Of a stretch of DNA of 64,000 bases, positions 53,897-62,692 are shown in pieces. Under the pieces are notes generated by a model. It had not been told where the DNA came from, made no database searches, and saw only the letters and a program-made list of their open reading frames with translations. Position 1 is the stretch's first letter. Each line of letters begins with the position of its first letter. Both the position numbers and the translations under genes were made by a program. The stretch comes from Gammaproteobacteria bacterium (GTDB taxonomy: Bacteria > Pseudomonadota > Gammaproteobacteria > SZUA-140): the NCBI GenBank assembly GCA_016712635.1, contig JADJQS010000006.1, positions 496,001 through 560,000 of the forward strand, given 5' to 3'.

Positions 53897-54774
53897 CTTA
53901 CAAGGTTACCAAGGCCGTATTCCCCGTGGCGGGAATGGGCACCCGCTTCCTTCCGGCCACCAAGGCCAATCCGAAGGAGATGCTCCCGATCGTCGACAAG
54001 CCGCTGATCCAGTACGCCGCGGAAGAGGCGATCGCGGCCGGGATCAAGCAGCTGATCTTCGTCACCAGCAGCGCCAAGCGCTCCATTGAAGACCATTTCG
54101 ACAAGAACTACGAACTCGAATCCGAACTGATCGCGCGCAACAAGCGCAACCTGTTGCGCATGGTGCAGGACATCCTGCCCAATGGCGTTTCCTGCGCCTA
54201 CATCCGCCAGCCCGAGGCGCTGGGACTCGGACACGCGGTGCTGTGCGCCCGCCCTGTGGTCGGCAACGAGCCTTTCGCGGTGATCCTCGCCGACGACCTG
54301 ATCGACAACGGGAACCACAGCTGCCTGTCGCAGATGGTGGACCTGTTTTCGGAGCGCGGCTGCAGCCTGCTGGGCGTGGAACAGATCGATCCGGCCGAGA
54401 CGGACAAGTACGGCATCATCACACCCAGGCCCTTGTCAGAGCGTATTTACCAGGCGGAGGCCATCGTGGAAAAGCCGCGTCCGGACGAGGCGCCGTCGGC
54501 GCTGGCGGTGGTCGGCCGCTACATCCTGACTCCCGGGATCTTCGATTACCTTGAGAACCTCGGCAAGGGGACCGGCGGCGAGATACAGCTCACTGACGCC
54601 ATCGCACAGCTGATGGGCAGCGAAACGGTGCTGGCTTACGAATTCGACGGCATACGCTACGACTGCGGCAGCAAGCTCGGCTACCTCCAGGCGACGGTCG
54701 AATATGCCCTCAAGCATCCCGACCTGCAGCAGCCGTTCCGCGAATACCTGCAGAAATTCAGCCTGATGGAATGA
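53893..54774 (+). CDS. galU: UTP-glucose-1-phosphate uridylyltransferase
   Basis: A 293-residue GalU. GMGTRFLPATKANPKEMLPI is the nucleotide-binding loop, EALGLGHAVLCARP and the Mg-binding VILADDLIDN are clear, and EKPRPDEAPSALAVVGRYIL and DCGSKLGYLQA complete the active site. It makes UDP-glucose for the LPS core and glycans. It is translationally coupled to wbpM and convergent with rne. Confidence 0.97.
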   Translation: MTYKVTKAVFPVAGMGTRFLPATKANPKEMLPIVDKPLIQYAAEEAIAAGIKQLIFVTSSAKRSIEDHFDKNYELESELIARNKRNLLRMVQDILPNGVSCAYIRQPEALGLGHAVLCARPVVGNEPFAVILADDLIDNGNHSCLSQMVDLFSERGCSLLGVEQIDPAETDKYGIITPRPLSERIYQAEAIVEKPRPDEAPSALAVVGRYILTPGIFDYLENLGKGTGGEIQLTDAIAQLMGSETVLAYEFDGIRYDCGSKLGYLQATVEYALKHPDLQQPFREYLQKFSLME

Positions 54775-54778
54775 AGAA

Positions 54779-54817
54779 GCGCGATGGGGACGGATCCAAA
54801 TCCGCCCCCCATCGCGC
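54779..54817. terminator. Long palindrome between convergent galU and rne
   Basis: GCGCGATGGGG-A-CGGAT...ATCCG-CC-CCCCATCGCGC forms an extended hairpin containing the GGGGACGGATT repeat core. It lies between the two convergent stops and could work as a bidirectional terminator, although only short T runs follow. Confidence 0.5.
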
Positions 54818-54825
54818 CTGATACC

Positions 54826-57384
54826 CTAGTCCGACTCGCGGTCCTGTCGCGGACTTTCCGCCGGTGAGCGGGATTCAGCGGAGGGGGATGCCTGCGCCGG
54901 GGCAGCCGCCGCGGGTCGCTCTTGTTCCCGCTGTGAGGTGACCGCGGAGTGGAGCGAGTTGGGCCTGAAGTCCGGCTTGACCGGCTCCACCATGGAACCC
55001 GTCGGCGCCGCGAAGGTGATGGACGGGGCTGTATGCGGGGATGGTGCAGGTGCCTGAACCGCCGCCATCGGGGCCGTACTGATCACCGGCATGGATGCGG
55101 GTACCGCCGGGAGGTCGTTCCGTTCCGTCCGCACGCTTGCAGCAGACTCGACACCCTCAGCAGCGGCGCGCGCCGGTTCGGGCCGCGATTGCCCCGACGA
55201 TTGGGGACGCGGACCGCCGCCGCCTTCCCCGGATCTGCCGGCAGCGTCACCGGAACCCTCGCGGCTCTGGGATCGGCGGCGTCCCCCGCGGCGTGAGCGC
55301 TGCCGGCCGGTACGCCCGCCGGAACCCTGCGCTCCATCGGCCGGGCGTTCACCCTGGCCCGGGCGTGTCTGGTCTGTCTGCACTTGCAACTGCTGCTGCA
55401 CGGGCTCGGGCGAAGCCTCCTCTGCCGCAGCCTCATGCCGCGGCTCCGCCGGCGCTTTCTGGCGCGACGGATGTTCCCCGCTGTGCCGCCCGCCCGAGGC
55501 CGCTTGTCCGCCGCCGCGCCGCTGCTGCTGCGTACGTCCTCCGCGTCCCCCGCGCGTGCCCTGCCGGTCAGCGGAGCCTTCGCCGTTGCGCCGTTCTTTG
55601 CGCTCAGGGGAGGCGGTGGGCTGAACCACGGGTACCTCCGGCTTCGGGCTGCCGAACAGGGAAGTCCACATCTGTTTGATGAAACCGCCGCGCACCTCCA
55701 CCTTGGGCGCGGTCTCCCGGGGCTGCTCACGGTATTCCATCGAATCTTCCGGGCGGCTGGCCGGGGCCGGCGTACGCGGCATGATGCCCCTCACGAGGGG
55801 GGCTTCCGCCACCGGCTTGGGCTGGGCCAGAGGAATGACGTCGGCCTTGACCTCGATCTCGCTGGCGAGCTCGTAGCTGGCCTTTTCCTCGGTTTCTGCC
55901 GGCAAATCCTCCTTGCGGAGGCGCTTGACCTCGAATTTGGGCGTCTCAAGGGCGGAGTTGGCGATGAGCAGGATCTTGATGCCCTGCCGCTTCTCGACCC
56001 GGCCGATCGCCTCGCGCTTCTCGTTGAGGAGGAAGGTCGCGACGTTGACCGGGACCTGGATGATCAGGCGGGCGGTGTTCTCCTTCATGGCCTCTTCCTC
56101 GATCACGCGCAGGATCGACAGTGCGAGGGATTCGACGTTACGGATCGTGCCGAGCCCGTTGCAGCGCGGACAGATGCTGTAGGCGGACTCGCCCAGCGAA
56201 GGCCGCAGGCGCTGGCGCGACATCTCGAGCAGGCCGAAGCGGGAGATTCGCCCCATCTGGACGCGGGCACGGTCTTTCTTCAGCGCCTCCTTGAGGCGGT
56301 TCTCGACCTCGCGCTGGTTGCGCGCGGGGGTCATGTCGATGAAATCGATGACGATCAGGCCGCCGAGGTCGCGCAGCCGGAGCTGGCGGGCGATCTCGTC
56401 CGCTGCTTCCAGATTGGTGTTGAGGGCGGTTTCCTCGATGTCGCCGCCCTTGGTGGCGCGGGCGGAGTTGATGTCGATGGCGACCAGCGCCTCGGCGTGG
56501 TCGATGACCACGGCGCCGCCCGACGGAAGGCGGATCTCGTGGTGAAACGCCGCCTCGATCTGGCTTTCGATCTGAAAGCGGGTGAAGAGGGGGATCTCTT
56601 CCTGGTACAGCTTGAGCTTGGACAGGTTCTGCGGCATGACCTGCTGCATAAAATCGCGTGCGCGCTGGTACACCGCCGGGTCGTCGATGAGGATCTCGCC
56701 GATGTTCGGCCGCAGATAGTCGCGGATAGCCCGGATGATGATGTCGCTTTCCTGGTAGATCAGGTAGGGGGCGCGGGTCTCATCGGAGCTGGAGGCGGCC
56801 TCGATGGCCTCCCACACGCGCACCAGATAGTCGAGGTCCCACTGGATCTCCTCGGCGCTCTTGCCGATGCCGGCGGTGCGCACGATGATCCCCATGCCGT
56901 CGGGGATCTCCAGGGCGTTGATGGCCTCGCGCATCTCGTTGCGGTCGTCACCCTCGATGCGGCGGGAGATGCCGCCGGCGCGCGGGTTGTTCGGCATCAG
57001 GACCAGGTAGCGACCGGCCAGGCTGATGAAGGTGGTGAGGGCGGCGCCCTTGTTGCCGCGCTCTTCCTTGACCACCTGGACAACGACTTCCTGTCCTTCT
57101 TTCAGGGCTTCGCGGATTTCCACCCGGCGGTTGTCGTCCGGGCCGGCGTCGAAGACTGTGGGGGAGACTTCCTTCAGGGGGAGAAAACCGTGGCGGTCCG
57201 CACCGTAATCGACGAAGGCCGCTTCCAGGCTGGGCTCGACACGGGTGATGCGGGCCTTGTAGATGTTTGACTTTTTCTGTTCCCGCGACGGGGTTTCTAT
57301 ATCGAGATCGTAAAGATACTGTCCGTCAACCAGCGCGACCCGCAACTCTTCCGGTTGAGTCGCATTAATCAGCATTCTTCTCAT
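54826..57384 (-). CDS. rne: Ribonuclease E
   Basis: An 852-residue RNase E. The N-terminal catalytic half holds the S1 domain (KSNIYKARITRVEPSLEAAFVDYG), the 5'-sensor/RNase H-like region, and the catalytic Asp pair in VAIDINSARATKG and IVIDFIDM. The Zn-link is ICPRCNGLG. After about residue 520 the protein is low-complexity: acidic/proline linkers and an Arg/Gly/Gln-rich segment (RQRSRRGGRRRSQSREG) for RNA binding, as in degradosome scaffolds. It starts MRRMLINATQPEELRVALVDG. It is the main mRNA-decay and rRNA-processing endonuclease. Confidence 0.97.
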   Translation of the reverse strand: MRRMLINATQPEELRVALVDGQYLYDLDIETPSREQKKSNIYKARITRVEPSLEAAFVDYGADRHGFLPLKEVSPTVFDAGPDDNRRVEIREALKEGQEVVVQVVKEERGNKGAALTTFISLAGRYLVLMPNNPRAGGISRRIEGDDRNEMREAINALEIPDGMGIIVRTAGIGKSAEEIQWDLDYLVRVWEAIEAASSSDETRAPYLIYQESDIIIRAIRDYLRPNIGEILIDDPAVYQRARDFMQQVMPQNLSKLKLYQEEIPLFTRFQIESQIEAAFHHEIRLPSGGAVVIDHAEALVAIDINSARATKGGDIEETALNTNLEAADEIARQLRLRDLGGLIVIDFIDMTPARNQREVENRLKEALKKDRARVQMGRISRFGLLEMSRQRLRPSLGESAYSICPRCNGLGTIRNVESLALSILRVIEEEAMKENTARLIIQVPVNVATFLLNEKREAIGRVEKRQGIKILLIANSALETPKFEVKRLRKEDLPAETEEKASYELASEIEVKADVIPLAQPKPVAEAPLVRGIMPRTPAPASRPEDSMEYREQPRETAPKVEVRGGFIKQMWTSLFGSPKPEVPVVQPTASPERKERRNGEGSADRQGTRGGRGGRTQQQRRGGGQAASGGRHSGEHPSRQKAPAEPRHEAAAEEASPEPVQQQLQVQTDQTRPGQGERPADGAQGSGGRTGRQRSRRGGRRRSQSREGSGDAAGRSGEGGGGPRPQSSGQSRPEPARAAAEGVESAASVRTERNDLPAVPASMPVISTAPMAAVQAPAPSPHTAPSITFAAPTGSMVEPVKPDFRPNSLHSAVTSQREQERPAAAAPAQASPSAESRSPAESPRQDRESD

Positions 57385-57995
57385 GTTTCAGCAATCCTTA
57401 AGTGGAACCATTCACGCTGTTCAGCGCGGAATTGCTGAATCGTAACTGTATGCGGTGATCTTATGACATTACGTTTGCGCCAGCCTGTGTGCGAACATCA
57501 TGATCGTGCACCGTATCGTCTCAAATCGGTCAACAGTTCGTATTCAGCCTCACCCGCGCACGATGACGTGGATGGTTGTGTTAACTTTCCCGTTCGAAAC
57601 ACTGGGCTTCGAACATCTTGTGCATTCATGTACCACATCGGACTCCCGGCACCATCCATCGTGAGGATGTGCCGCTGAATCCCTCTATAATCATTACATT
57701 GATTAGGAATGTTGAAGTTGTATTCAACCTTCCCGGTGACTGTTCCGCGTTTCCTCCCCAGCTCTGCGAAGGCGGCCGCGGACAGACGGGTCTCGGCCTC
57801 AGGACACTCGACCACGCCTGTCACAAAGTCTTTCCAATGCACGTGTACCATGGCTGGCGAGGTGTCGGGCCGGCGTCCAAGGGACGGCCGGGCGGACAAA
57901 TTTTATCCCACCCGCGATAAACGCCCTGCTAATATAGCAATGTTTTAAAGCAGCTTCAAACAGTTATCGTATACGGGCGGAGATACCCAAGGGAG
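57385..57995. promoter_or_regulatory. Divergent rne/rluC intergenic region, long rne leader
   Basis: This 611-bp gap separates the divergent rne and rluC. In E. coli the rne 5' leader is over 300 nt and mediates autoregulation by RNase E cleavage; a similar leader is inferred here. A TATAAT on the plus strand at 57686-57691 is a candidate -10, without a clear -35. A 133-codon open frame on the minus strand (57498-57899) has no recognisable domain. Confidence 0.45.
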
Positions 57996-58949
57996 ATGAA
58001 AGAATCGAAGGCGGCGGCCCCCGCCGTGCGGGTGGTGGAAATCGAGCGCAGTCGCGGCGGGCAGCGCATCGACAATTTTCTGTTGACGCTGTTCAAGGGC
58101 GTACCGCGCAGCCATGTCTACCGCCTGCTGCGCACCGGACAGGTGCGCGTCAACAAGGGGCGCATCAAACCCACCTACCGGCTCAACGTCGGGGACCAGG
58201 TGCGGATCCCTCCCGTGAGCTACTCCGAGTCCATGCCGGTGCGGGTCGATGATGACCGCAGGGCGGCCATCGAGGCGGTAGTGATCCACGAGGACGAAGA
58301 CATCATGGTCCTCGACAAGCCGGCCGGGATGGCGGTACACGGGGGCAGCGGCCTGCGCTTCGGGCTGATCGAGGCGTTGAAGTTGATGCGGCCCGACAGC
58401 CCTGACATCTCCCTGGTACACCGGCTGGACCGCTTCACCTCCGGCTGCCTGCTGGTGGCGAAGAACCGTGCCATGCTGCCCGCGCTGCAGGAACAATTCC
58501 GCACTGAACGCGTGGAAAAACAATATCTGACCCTGGTGAAGGGTCGCTGGCAGGGCGGAGCCCGTACGGTGACTCTGTCCCTGCACAAGGGCCGCCTGCA
58601 ATCCGGAGAACGCATGGTCCTGGTCGATGACGAGGAGGGGAATGATGCAGAAAGCCGTTTCATCCCCGTCGAGACCTTTGCCGTCGCCAGTCTGATGCAG
58701 GTGATGCTGAAGACCGGGCGCATGCACCAGATCCGCGTACACGCGGCCGGCGTGGGGCATCCGGTCGCCGGCGACGAGAAATACGGCGACCCTGACTTCA
58801 ATCGCAGCATGCGCGACTTCGGCCTGAAGCGGATCTTCCTCCACGCCCAGGCGCTCAGTTTTTACCATCCGCGCACCGGGCGCCTGATGAGCCTGTCCAC
58901 CCCGCTGCCGGACACCCTGCGCCAGGTGCTGGAGCGACTCCAGCAATAA
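57996..58949 (+). CDS. rluC: Ribosomal large subunit pseudouridine synthase C
   Basis: A 317-residue protein with an N-terminal S4 RNA-binding domain (RIDNFLLTLFKGVPRSHVYRLLRTGQVRVN region) and a RluA-family catalytic domain. The active-site block is SLVHRLDRFTSGCLLVAK, with the nucleophilic Asp in HRLD. GRMHQIRVHAAGVGHPVAGDEKYG is also typical. It modifies 23S rRNA positions equivalent to 955, 2504 and 2580 in E. coli. It lies divergent from rne as in other gammaproteobacteria. Confidence 0.95.
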   Translation: MKESKAAAPAVRVVEIERSRGGQRIDNFLLTLFKGVPRSHVYRLLRTGQVRVNKGRIKPTYRLNVGDQVRIPPVSYSESMPVRVDDDRRAAIEAVVIHEDEDIMVLDKPAGMAVHGGSGLRFGLIEALKLMRPDSPDISLVHRLDRFTSGCLLVAKNRAMLPALQEQFRTERVEKQYLTLVKGRWQGGARTVTLSLHKGRLQSGERMVLVDDEEGNDAESRFIPVETFAVASLMQVMLKTGRMHQIRVHAAGVGHPVAGDEKYGDPDFNRSMRDFGLKRIFLHAQALSFYHPRTGRLMSLSTPLPDTLRQVLERLQQ

Positions 58950-59060
58950 AATGGGGACAGATTTATTTATTGCGTGAAAAGGGGCGGATCCTGATCCGCC
59001 CCCTAATGTAATGTCGGTCAGTGTGCAAATTCATATTCAATAAATAAATCTGTCCCCATT
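58950..59060. repeat. MITE-like element with 22-bp perfect inverted ends
   Basis: The ends AATGGGGACAGATTTATTTA-TT and their exact inverse (59039-59060) enclose a second palindrome, GGGGCGGATC-CT-GATCCGCCCC (58981-59002), plus a 36-bp spacer. The outer sequence is the family commonly found beside REP-associated tyrosine transposases (recalled, no search run). It fills most of the rluC-HAD gap. Confidence 0.85.
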
Positions 59061-59082
59061 TAAGACTTTAGGGTTATTGTGA

Positions 59083-59751
59083 ATGGTGCTTCCGTATAAG
59101 CTTCTCGTGTTCGACTGGGATGGGACCTTGATGGATTCGGAGGCGCGCATCGTCAGTTGCCTGTCGATGACCTTATCCGATCTCGCCTTGCCCGCGCTCG
59201 GGCGCGATGAACTGCTCAACGTGATCGGGCTCGGACTGCCGGAGGCGGTTGCCACGCTGCTGCCGGAGGCCGATGCGGGACTGATCCGCCGCTTCATCGA
59301 TCGTTACCGTTACCATTTCCTGTCCGACCATCACGCCGCCGCGGTTTTGTTCCCGGGTGCGAAGGAGACCCTCACCGCGCTCGATCGCCGCGGCTACCTG
59401 CTGGCGGTTGCAACCGGCAAGGGCAGACGGGGGCTGGACCAGTCCCTGGAGGACACCGGCTGCGGCGGCCTGTTCTCGCTCTCGCGTTGCGCGGATGAAA
59501 CCGCTTCCAAGCCGAATCCGCGTATGCTGATCGAGATCATGGATGTGCTCGGCATCGCCCCGGACGAGACCCTGATGATCGGCGATACCGAATATGACAT
59601 GCAGATGGCGCACAATGCGGGCGCGCGCGCGCTGGCGGTGAGCTACGGCGTCCATGCGCGTGAACGCCTGCTCGCCTGCGAACCGCTCGGGTGCCTGGAC
59701 GTGATCACCGATATACTTCCCTGGCTCGAAGGCGTGAGGCGTGAGGCGTGA
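59083..59751 (+). CDS. HAD-family phosphatase (phosphoglycolate-phosphatase-like)
   Basis: A 222-residue HAD hydrolase: motif I FDWDGTLMDSE, cap domain, motif II AVATGKGRRG, motif III SKPNP and motif IV MIGDTEYDMQMA. It lies between rluC and sppA as in P. aeruginosa (PA2974 position). The substrate is not assigned. It ends EGVRREA, with the last codons and TGA coming from the first units of the long GGCGTGA array, so the original C-terminus is not known. Confidence 0.87.
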   Translation: MVLPYKLLVFDWDGTLMDSEARIVSCLSMTLSDLALPALGRDELLNVIGLGLPEAVATLLPEADAGLIRRFIDRYRYHFLSDHHAAAVLFPGAKETLTALDRRGYLLAVATGKGRRGLDQSLEDTGCGGLFSLSRCADETASKPNPRMLIEIMDVLGIAPDETLMIGDTEYDMQMAHNAGARALAVSYGVHARERLLACEPLGCLDVITDILPWLEGVRREA

Positions 59752-59928
59752 GGCGTGAGGCGTGAGGCGTGAGGCGTGAGGCGTGAGGCGTGAGGCGTGA
59801 GGCGTGAGGCGTGAGGCGTGAGGCGTGAGGCGACAAGAGTTTGCTCGCCGCATTTTCCTTGTCCAGCACTTTTTTAAATTAGTATTTTTCTTCTTTTACC
59901 CCTAACTCCTCATCCCTCACGCCTAACC
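59731..59928. repeat. Perfect heptamer array (14.6 copies) plus spacer and inverse arm, left of sppA
   Basis: GGCGTGA is repeated without error from 59731 to 59832. A spacer beginning ACAAGAGTTTGCTCGCCGCA and an inverse arm (CCTAACTCCTCATCCCTCAC, to 59928) complete an inverted element. The whole unit recurs at 60995-61182 with few differences. Confidence 0.95.
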
Positions 59929-59991
59929 GAATACCCTTTCAGTGTCTCCATCCATTACAATCATGCATCGGGTAACAACAAGGACCGGGTA

Positions 59992-60999
59992 ATGTCTGAC
60001 GAGAACAAACAGCAGGATCCATGGCTGGGTGAGGCGCAGGCGCCGCGCGCAGGTAACGGCAAGCAGGGCGCCGTGGAAGAGACGTGGGCACGCAGCGTGC
60101 TGGAAACGCTGGTACAGGCTACCCTCAAGGAGCAGCGCAGCGCCCGCCGCTGGGGTGTCTTTTTCAAGCTGATGTTCCTCGGATATCTGTTTCTGATCCT
60201 GTACACCTACTGGCCGGGGAAGCTGGTCGACGAGAGCCTGTCGGGCCGGCATACCGCCCTGATCGACATCAACGGCGTAATCGCCGAGGACCGCGACGCC
60301 AGTGCGGACTACATCGTCGACAGCCTGCGTGAAGCCTTCGACAACAAGCACGCCGCCGCCATCCTGCTGCGTATCAACAGCCCCGGCGGCAGCCCGGTGC
60401 AGTCGGGCTATGTCAACGACGAGATCGCGCGCCTGCGCGCGCAGCATCCCGACAAGAAGGTGTACGCCGTGATCACCGACATCTGCGCCTCCGGCGGCTA
60501 TTACATCGCGGCGGGCGCTGACGAGATCTACGCGGACAAGGCAAGCATCGTGGGCTCCATCGGCGTGCTGATGGACGGCTTCGGTTTCGTGCAGACGCTC
60601 GACAAGCTCGGCATCGAGCGCCGCCTGATCACGGCGGGCGAGAGCAAGGGCTTCCTCGATCCGTTCTCGCCGATGAAACCCGATGACGAACACCATATCC
60701 GCACGATGCTGGCGAACATACACCAGCAGTTCATCGATACCGTGAAGAAGGGGCGCGGGGACCGCCTCAAGGACGATCCCAGCCTGTTCACCGGGCTGGT
60801 GTGGACCGGCGAGGAAAGCCTCAAGCTCGGCCTGGTCGACGGCCTGGGGAGCCCCAGCTACGTCGCGCGCGAAATCATCGGCGCGGAAGACATCATCGAC
60901 TACACCTATCAGCCGCCGTACTTCCAGCGCTTCGCCGAACGCATCGGCGCAGCGGCGGCACAGGGAGTGGCGGGGATGCTGAAGGTGGAACTGAGGTGA
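59992..60999 (+). CDS. sppA: Signal peptide peptidase SppA (short form)
   Basis: A 335-residue S49 peptidase with an N-terminal membrane anchor (FFKLMFLGYLFLILYTYW, about residues 57-74). The catalytic Ser lies in DICASGGYYIAAGA and the Lys in ADKASIVGSIGVLMDGFGF. LLRINSPGGSPVQSG is the conserved S49 block. It degrades cleaved signal peptides in the inner membrane. The frame ends KVELR with TGA at the edge of the second heptamer array. The gene is flanked on both sides by nearly identical arrays. Confidence 0.95.
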   Translation: MSDENKQQDPWLGEAQAPRAGNGKQGAVEETWARSVLETLVQATLKEQRSARRWGVFFKLMFLGYLFLILYTYWPGKLVDESLSGRHTALIDINGVIAEDRDASADYIVDSLREAFDNKHAAAILLRINSPGGSPVQSGYVNDEIARLRAQHPDKKVYAVITDICASGGYYIAAGADEIYADKASIVGSIGVLMDGFGFVQTLDKLGIERRLITAGESKGFLDPFSPMKPDDEHHIRTMLANIHQQFIDTVKKGRGDRLKDDPSLFTGLVWTGEESLKLGLVDGLGSPSYVAREIIGAEDIIDYTYQPPYFQRFAERIGAAAAQGVAGMLKVELR

Positions 61000-61182
61000 G
61001 GCGTGAGGCGTGAGGCGTGAGGCGTGAGGCGTGAGGCGTGAGGCGTGAGGCGTGAGGCGTGAGGCGTGAGGCGTGAGGCGACAAGAGTTTGCTCGCCGCA
61101 TTTTCCTTGTCCAGCACTTTTTGAATTAGTATTTTTGTTCTTTTACCCCTGACACCTCACCCCTCACGCCTCACGACTCACT
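60995..61182. repeat. Heptamer array (11.6 copies) plus spacer and inverse arm, right of sppA
   Basis: A perfect GGCGTGA run covers 61000-61080. The spacer ACAAGAGTTTGCTCGCCGCA onward matches the left copy closely, and the inverse arm (61147-61182) reads GACACCTCACCCCTCACGCC and beyond. It differs from the left copy mainly in array length. Confidence 0.95.
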
Positions 61183-61784
61183 CAAAGTACCTTGACACCC
61201 TCCGCCTCGAGCATCCGCGCCAGCCGCATCAGCGGCAGGCCGATGAGCGCCGTCGGGTCGGGGCCTTCGATCCGTTCCAGCAGGGCGATGCCGAGCGATT
61301 CGGATTTGAAGGCTCCGGCGCAGTCATAGGGTTGCTCGCGCCGCAGATAGGACTCGATCGCCTCCGGGTCCAGCCTGCTGAACGTCACGCTGCAGGTCAC
61401 GGCATCGACCTGGAGCCGGTTCTTAGCCGCATTCAACAGGCACAGCGCGGTATAAAACTGCATTGTCCGCCCCGAGGCGGCCGTCAATTGCGCGACAGCG
61501 GCGGAATGGCTGCCCGGTTTGCCAACCCGATGGCCGTCGAGCACCGCCACCTGGTCGGACCCGATGATGAGAGCCGCGGGATGGTCCGGGGCGATGCGCC
61601 GCGCCTTGGACTCCGCGAGCCGGCGCGCCTGGGCCTCCGGCGTTTCGCCGTCCAGCGCACGCTCGTCCACGTCGGGCGAGAGCGCGGTGAATTCCAGCCC
61701 CAGGCGCCGCAAGAGCGCCTGCCTGAAGCGCGAGCTGGAGGCGAGCACCAGGGGGGGTGGCGGGGCGGCGGGTGCCTGGGTCAT
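61182..61784 (-). CDS. Maf-family nucleotide pyrophosphatase (YceF subgroup)
   Basis: A 200-residue Maf-like protein from ATG 61784; an ATG at 61817 adds eleven residues. LVLASSSRFRQALLRRLG is the N-terminal phosphate loop, ESKARRIA and IIGSDQVAVLDG hold catalytic acidic residues, and YDCAGAFKSESLGIALLERIEG is typical of the YceF branch, which hydrolyses m7GTP. It is transcribed against its neighbours. Its stop lies at the heptamer arm boundary. Confidence 0.9.
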   Translation of the reverse strand: MTQAPAAPPPPLVLASSSRFRQALLRRLGLEFTALSPDVDERALDGETPEAQARRLAESKARRIAPDHPAALIIGSDQVAVLDGHRVGKPGSHSAAVAQLTAASGRTMQFYTALCLLNAAKNRLQVDAVTCSVTFSRLDPEAIESYLRREQPYDCAGAFKSESLGIALLERIEGPDPTALIGLPLMRLARMLEAEGVKVL

Positions 61785-61907
61785 GGCCTGATTCCGAATT
61801 CCTTGATCTGCCGTCATTTTAACCGGGTATCCTTGCGACGCCCGGCACAGCCCAATTTTGTTAATGGATTTTGACAGTTACGGCATCTGAGCCTATCATG
61901 TGCCGCT

Positions 61908-62438
61908 ATGTCTGGTCGACTTCCTGAGACTGTTCAGTGGGACCGTCTGACCGAGGGTGGTGAAACCCTGCGCGGCACCATTGCACTGCAGGGGATGACG
62001 CGCCTGGCAGGCTGCCTGCTGGATGATGAAGGCGAAGTGGACGTCGAGCTGGAGTCCGGCATAGACGCGCAGAAGGTCAGATACCTGCGCGGACACCTGC
62101 GTACGACCCTGAACCTGGTTTGTCAGCGCTGCCTGCAGCCGCTGTCGTACCCGCTCGACATCGACATCAGTCTGGGCCTTGTACTGACGGATGACGAGGC
62201 GGAAAGACTGCCGGAGGTCTATGACCCCTATGTCTTCGATCAGCGCACGGCGGAGCTGATGACGATTCTGGAAGACGAGCTGATGCTGGCGTTGCCGCTC
62301 GTCCCGATGCATGATACCGCGCGCTGTCGCATCGACCCGGCCTATGCCGTTGTCGAAGAGCCGGTGCAGCCGGTCGATACGGGGACGCGGCGGCCATTCG
62401 CCAGGCTGGATGCGCTGATGAAGGGAAAAGCGGGCTGA
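61908..62438 (+). CDS. yceD: YceD/DUF177 protein
   Basis: A 176-residue protein of the YceD family, conserved upstream of rpmF. It contains LNLVCQRCLQPLSYPLDI (Cys-x2-Cys pair) and an acidic C-terminal half (ILEDELMLALPLVPMHD). The family has been linked to 23S rRNA accumulation. It lies 65 bp before rpmF and probably shares its operon. Confidence 0.92.
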   Translation: MSGRLPETVQWDRLTEGGETLRGTIALQGMTRLAGCLLDDEGEVDVELESGIDAQKVRYLRGHLRTTLNLVCQRCLQPLSYPLDIDISLGLVLTDDEAERLPEVYDPYVFDQRTAELMTILEDELMLALPLVPMHDTARCRIDPAYAVVEEPVQPVDTGTRRPFARLDALMKGKAG

Positions 62439-62503
62439 CCGGGACGCGTTCCCCTGCGGTCGGCGCCGCGATTGAATGGTAGTAACTATCAGGAGCTAGG
62501 AAA

Positions 62504-62689
62504 ATGGCGGTACAGAAATCCAAGAAATCCACTTCGCGGCGCGGCATGCGTCGCGCCCACGACAGCCTCACGGCGCCGACCTTGTCGATCGACCCCACTT
62601 CGGGTGAAACCCACCGCCGTCACCACGTGACGCCGGACGGCTATTACCGCGGCCGCAAGGTCATCGAGTCCAAGGAAGGGGAAGTCTAA
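62504..62689 (+). CDS. rpmF: 50S ribosomal protein L32
   Basis: A 61-residue protein: MAVQKSKKSTSRRGMRRAHD at the N-terminus, then ETHRRHHVTPDGYYRGRKVI. It lacks the Cys zinc-binding variant, as usual for gammaproteobacteria. A good Shine-Dalgarno (AGGAGCTAGGA) precedes the ATG. plsX begins 3 bp after the stop, the classic rpmF-plsX-fabH operon linking ribosome and lipid synthesis. Confidence 0.98.
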   Translation: MAVQKSKKSTSRRGMRRAHDSLTAPTLSIDPTSGETHRRHHVTPDGYYRGRKVIESKEGEV

Positions 62690-62692
62690 GGC

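Noticed and set aside
55384..57270. 628-codon open frame opposite rne
   Set aside because: rne is unambiguous on the minus strand; this is its shadow.
57498..57899. 133-codon minus-strand frame in the rne-rluC gap
   Set aside because: No domain, no good start context and no conserved neighbour; more likely part of the rne leader.
59731..61080. CRISPR array
   Set aside because: The unit is only 7 bp, contiguous, with no spacers and no cas genes.
59173..61101. Minus-strand frames with (RLTPHAS)n repeats near sppA
   Set aside because: The peptide is just the open reading of the CGCCTCA array in any frame; the downstream parts are antisense to real genes.
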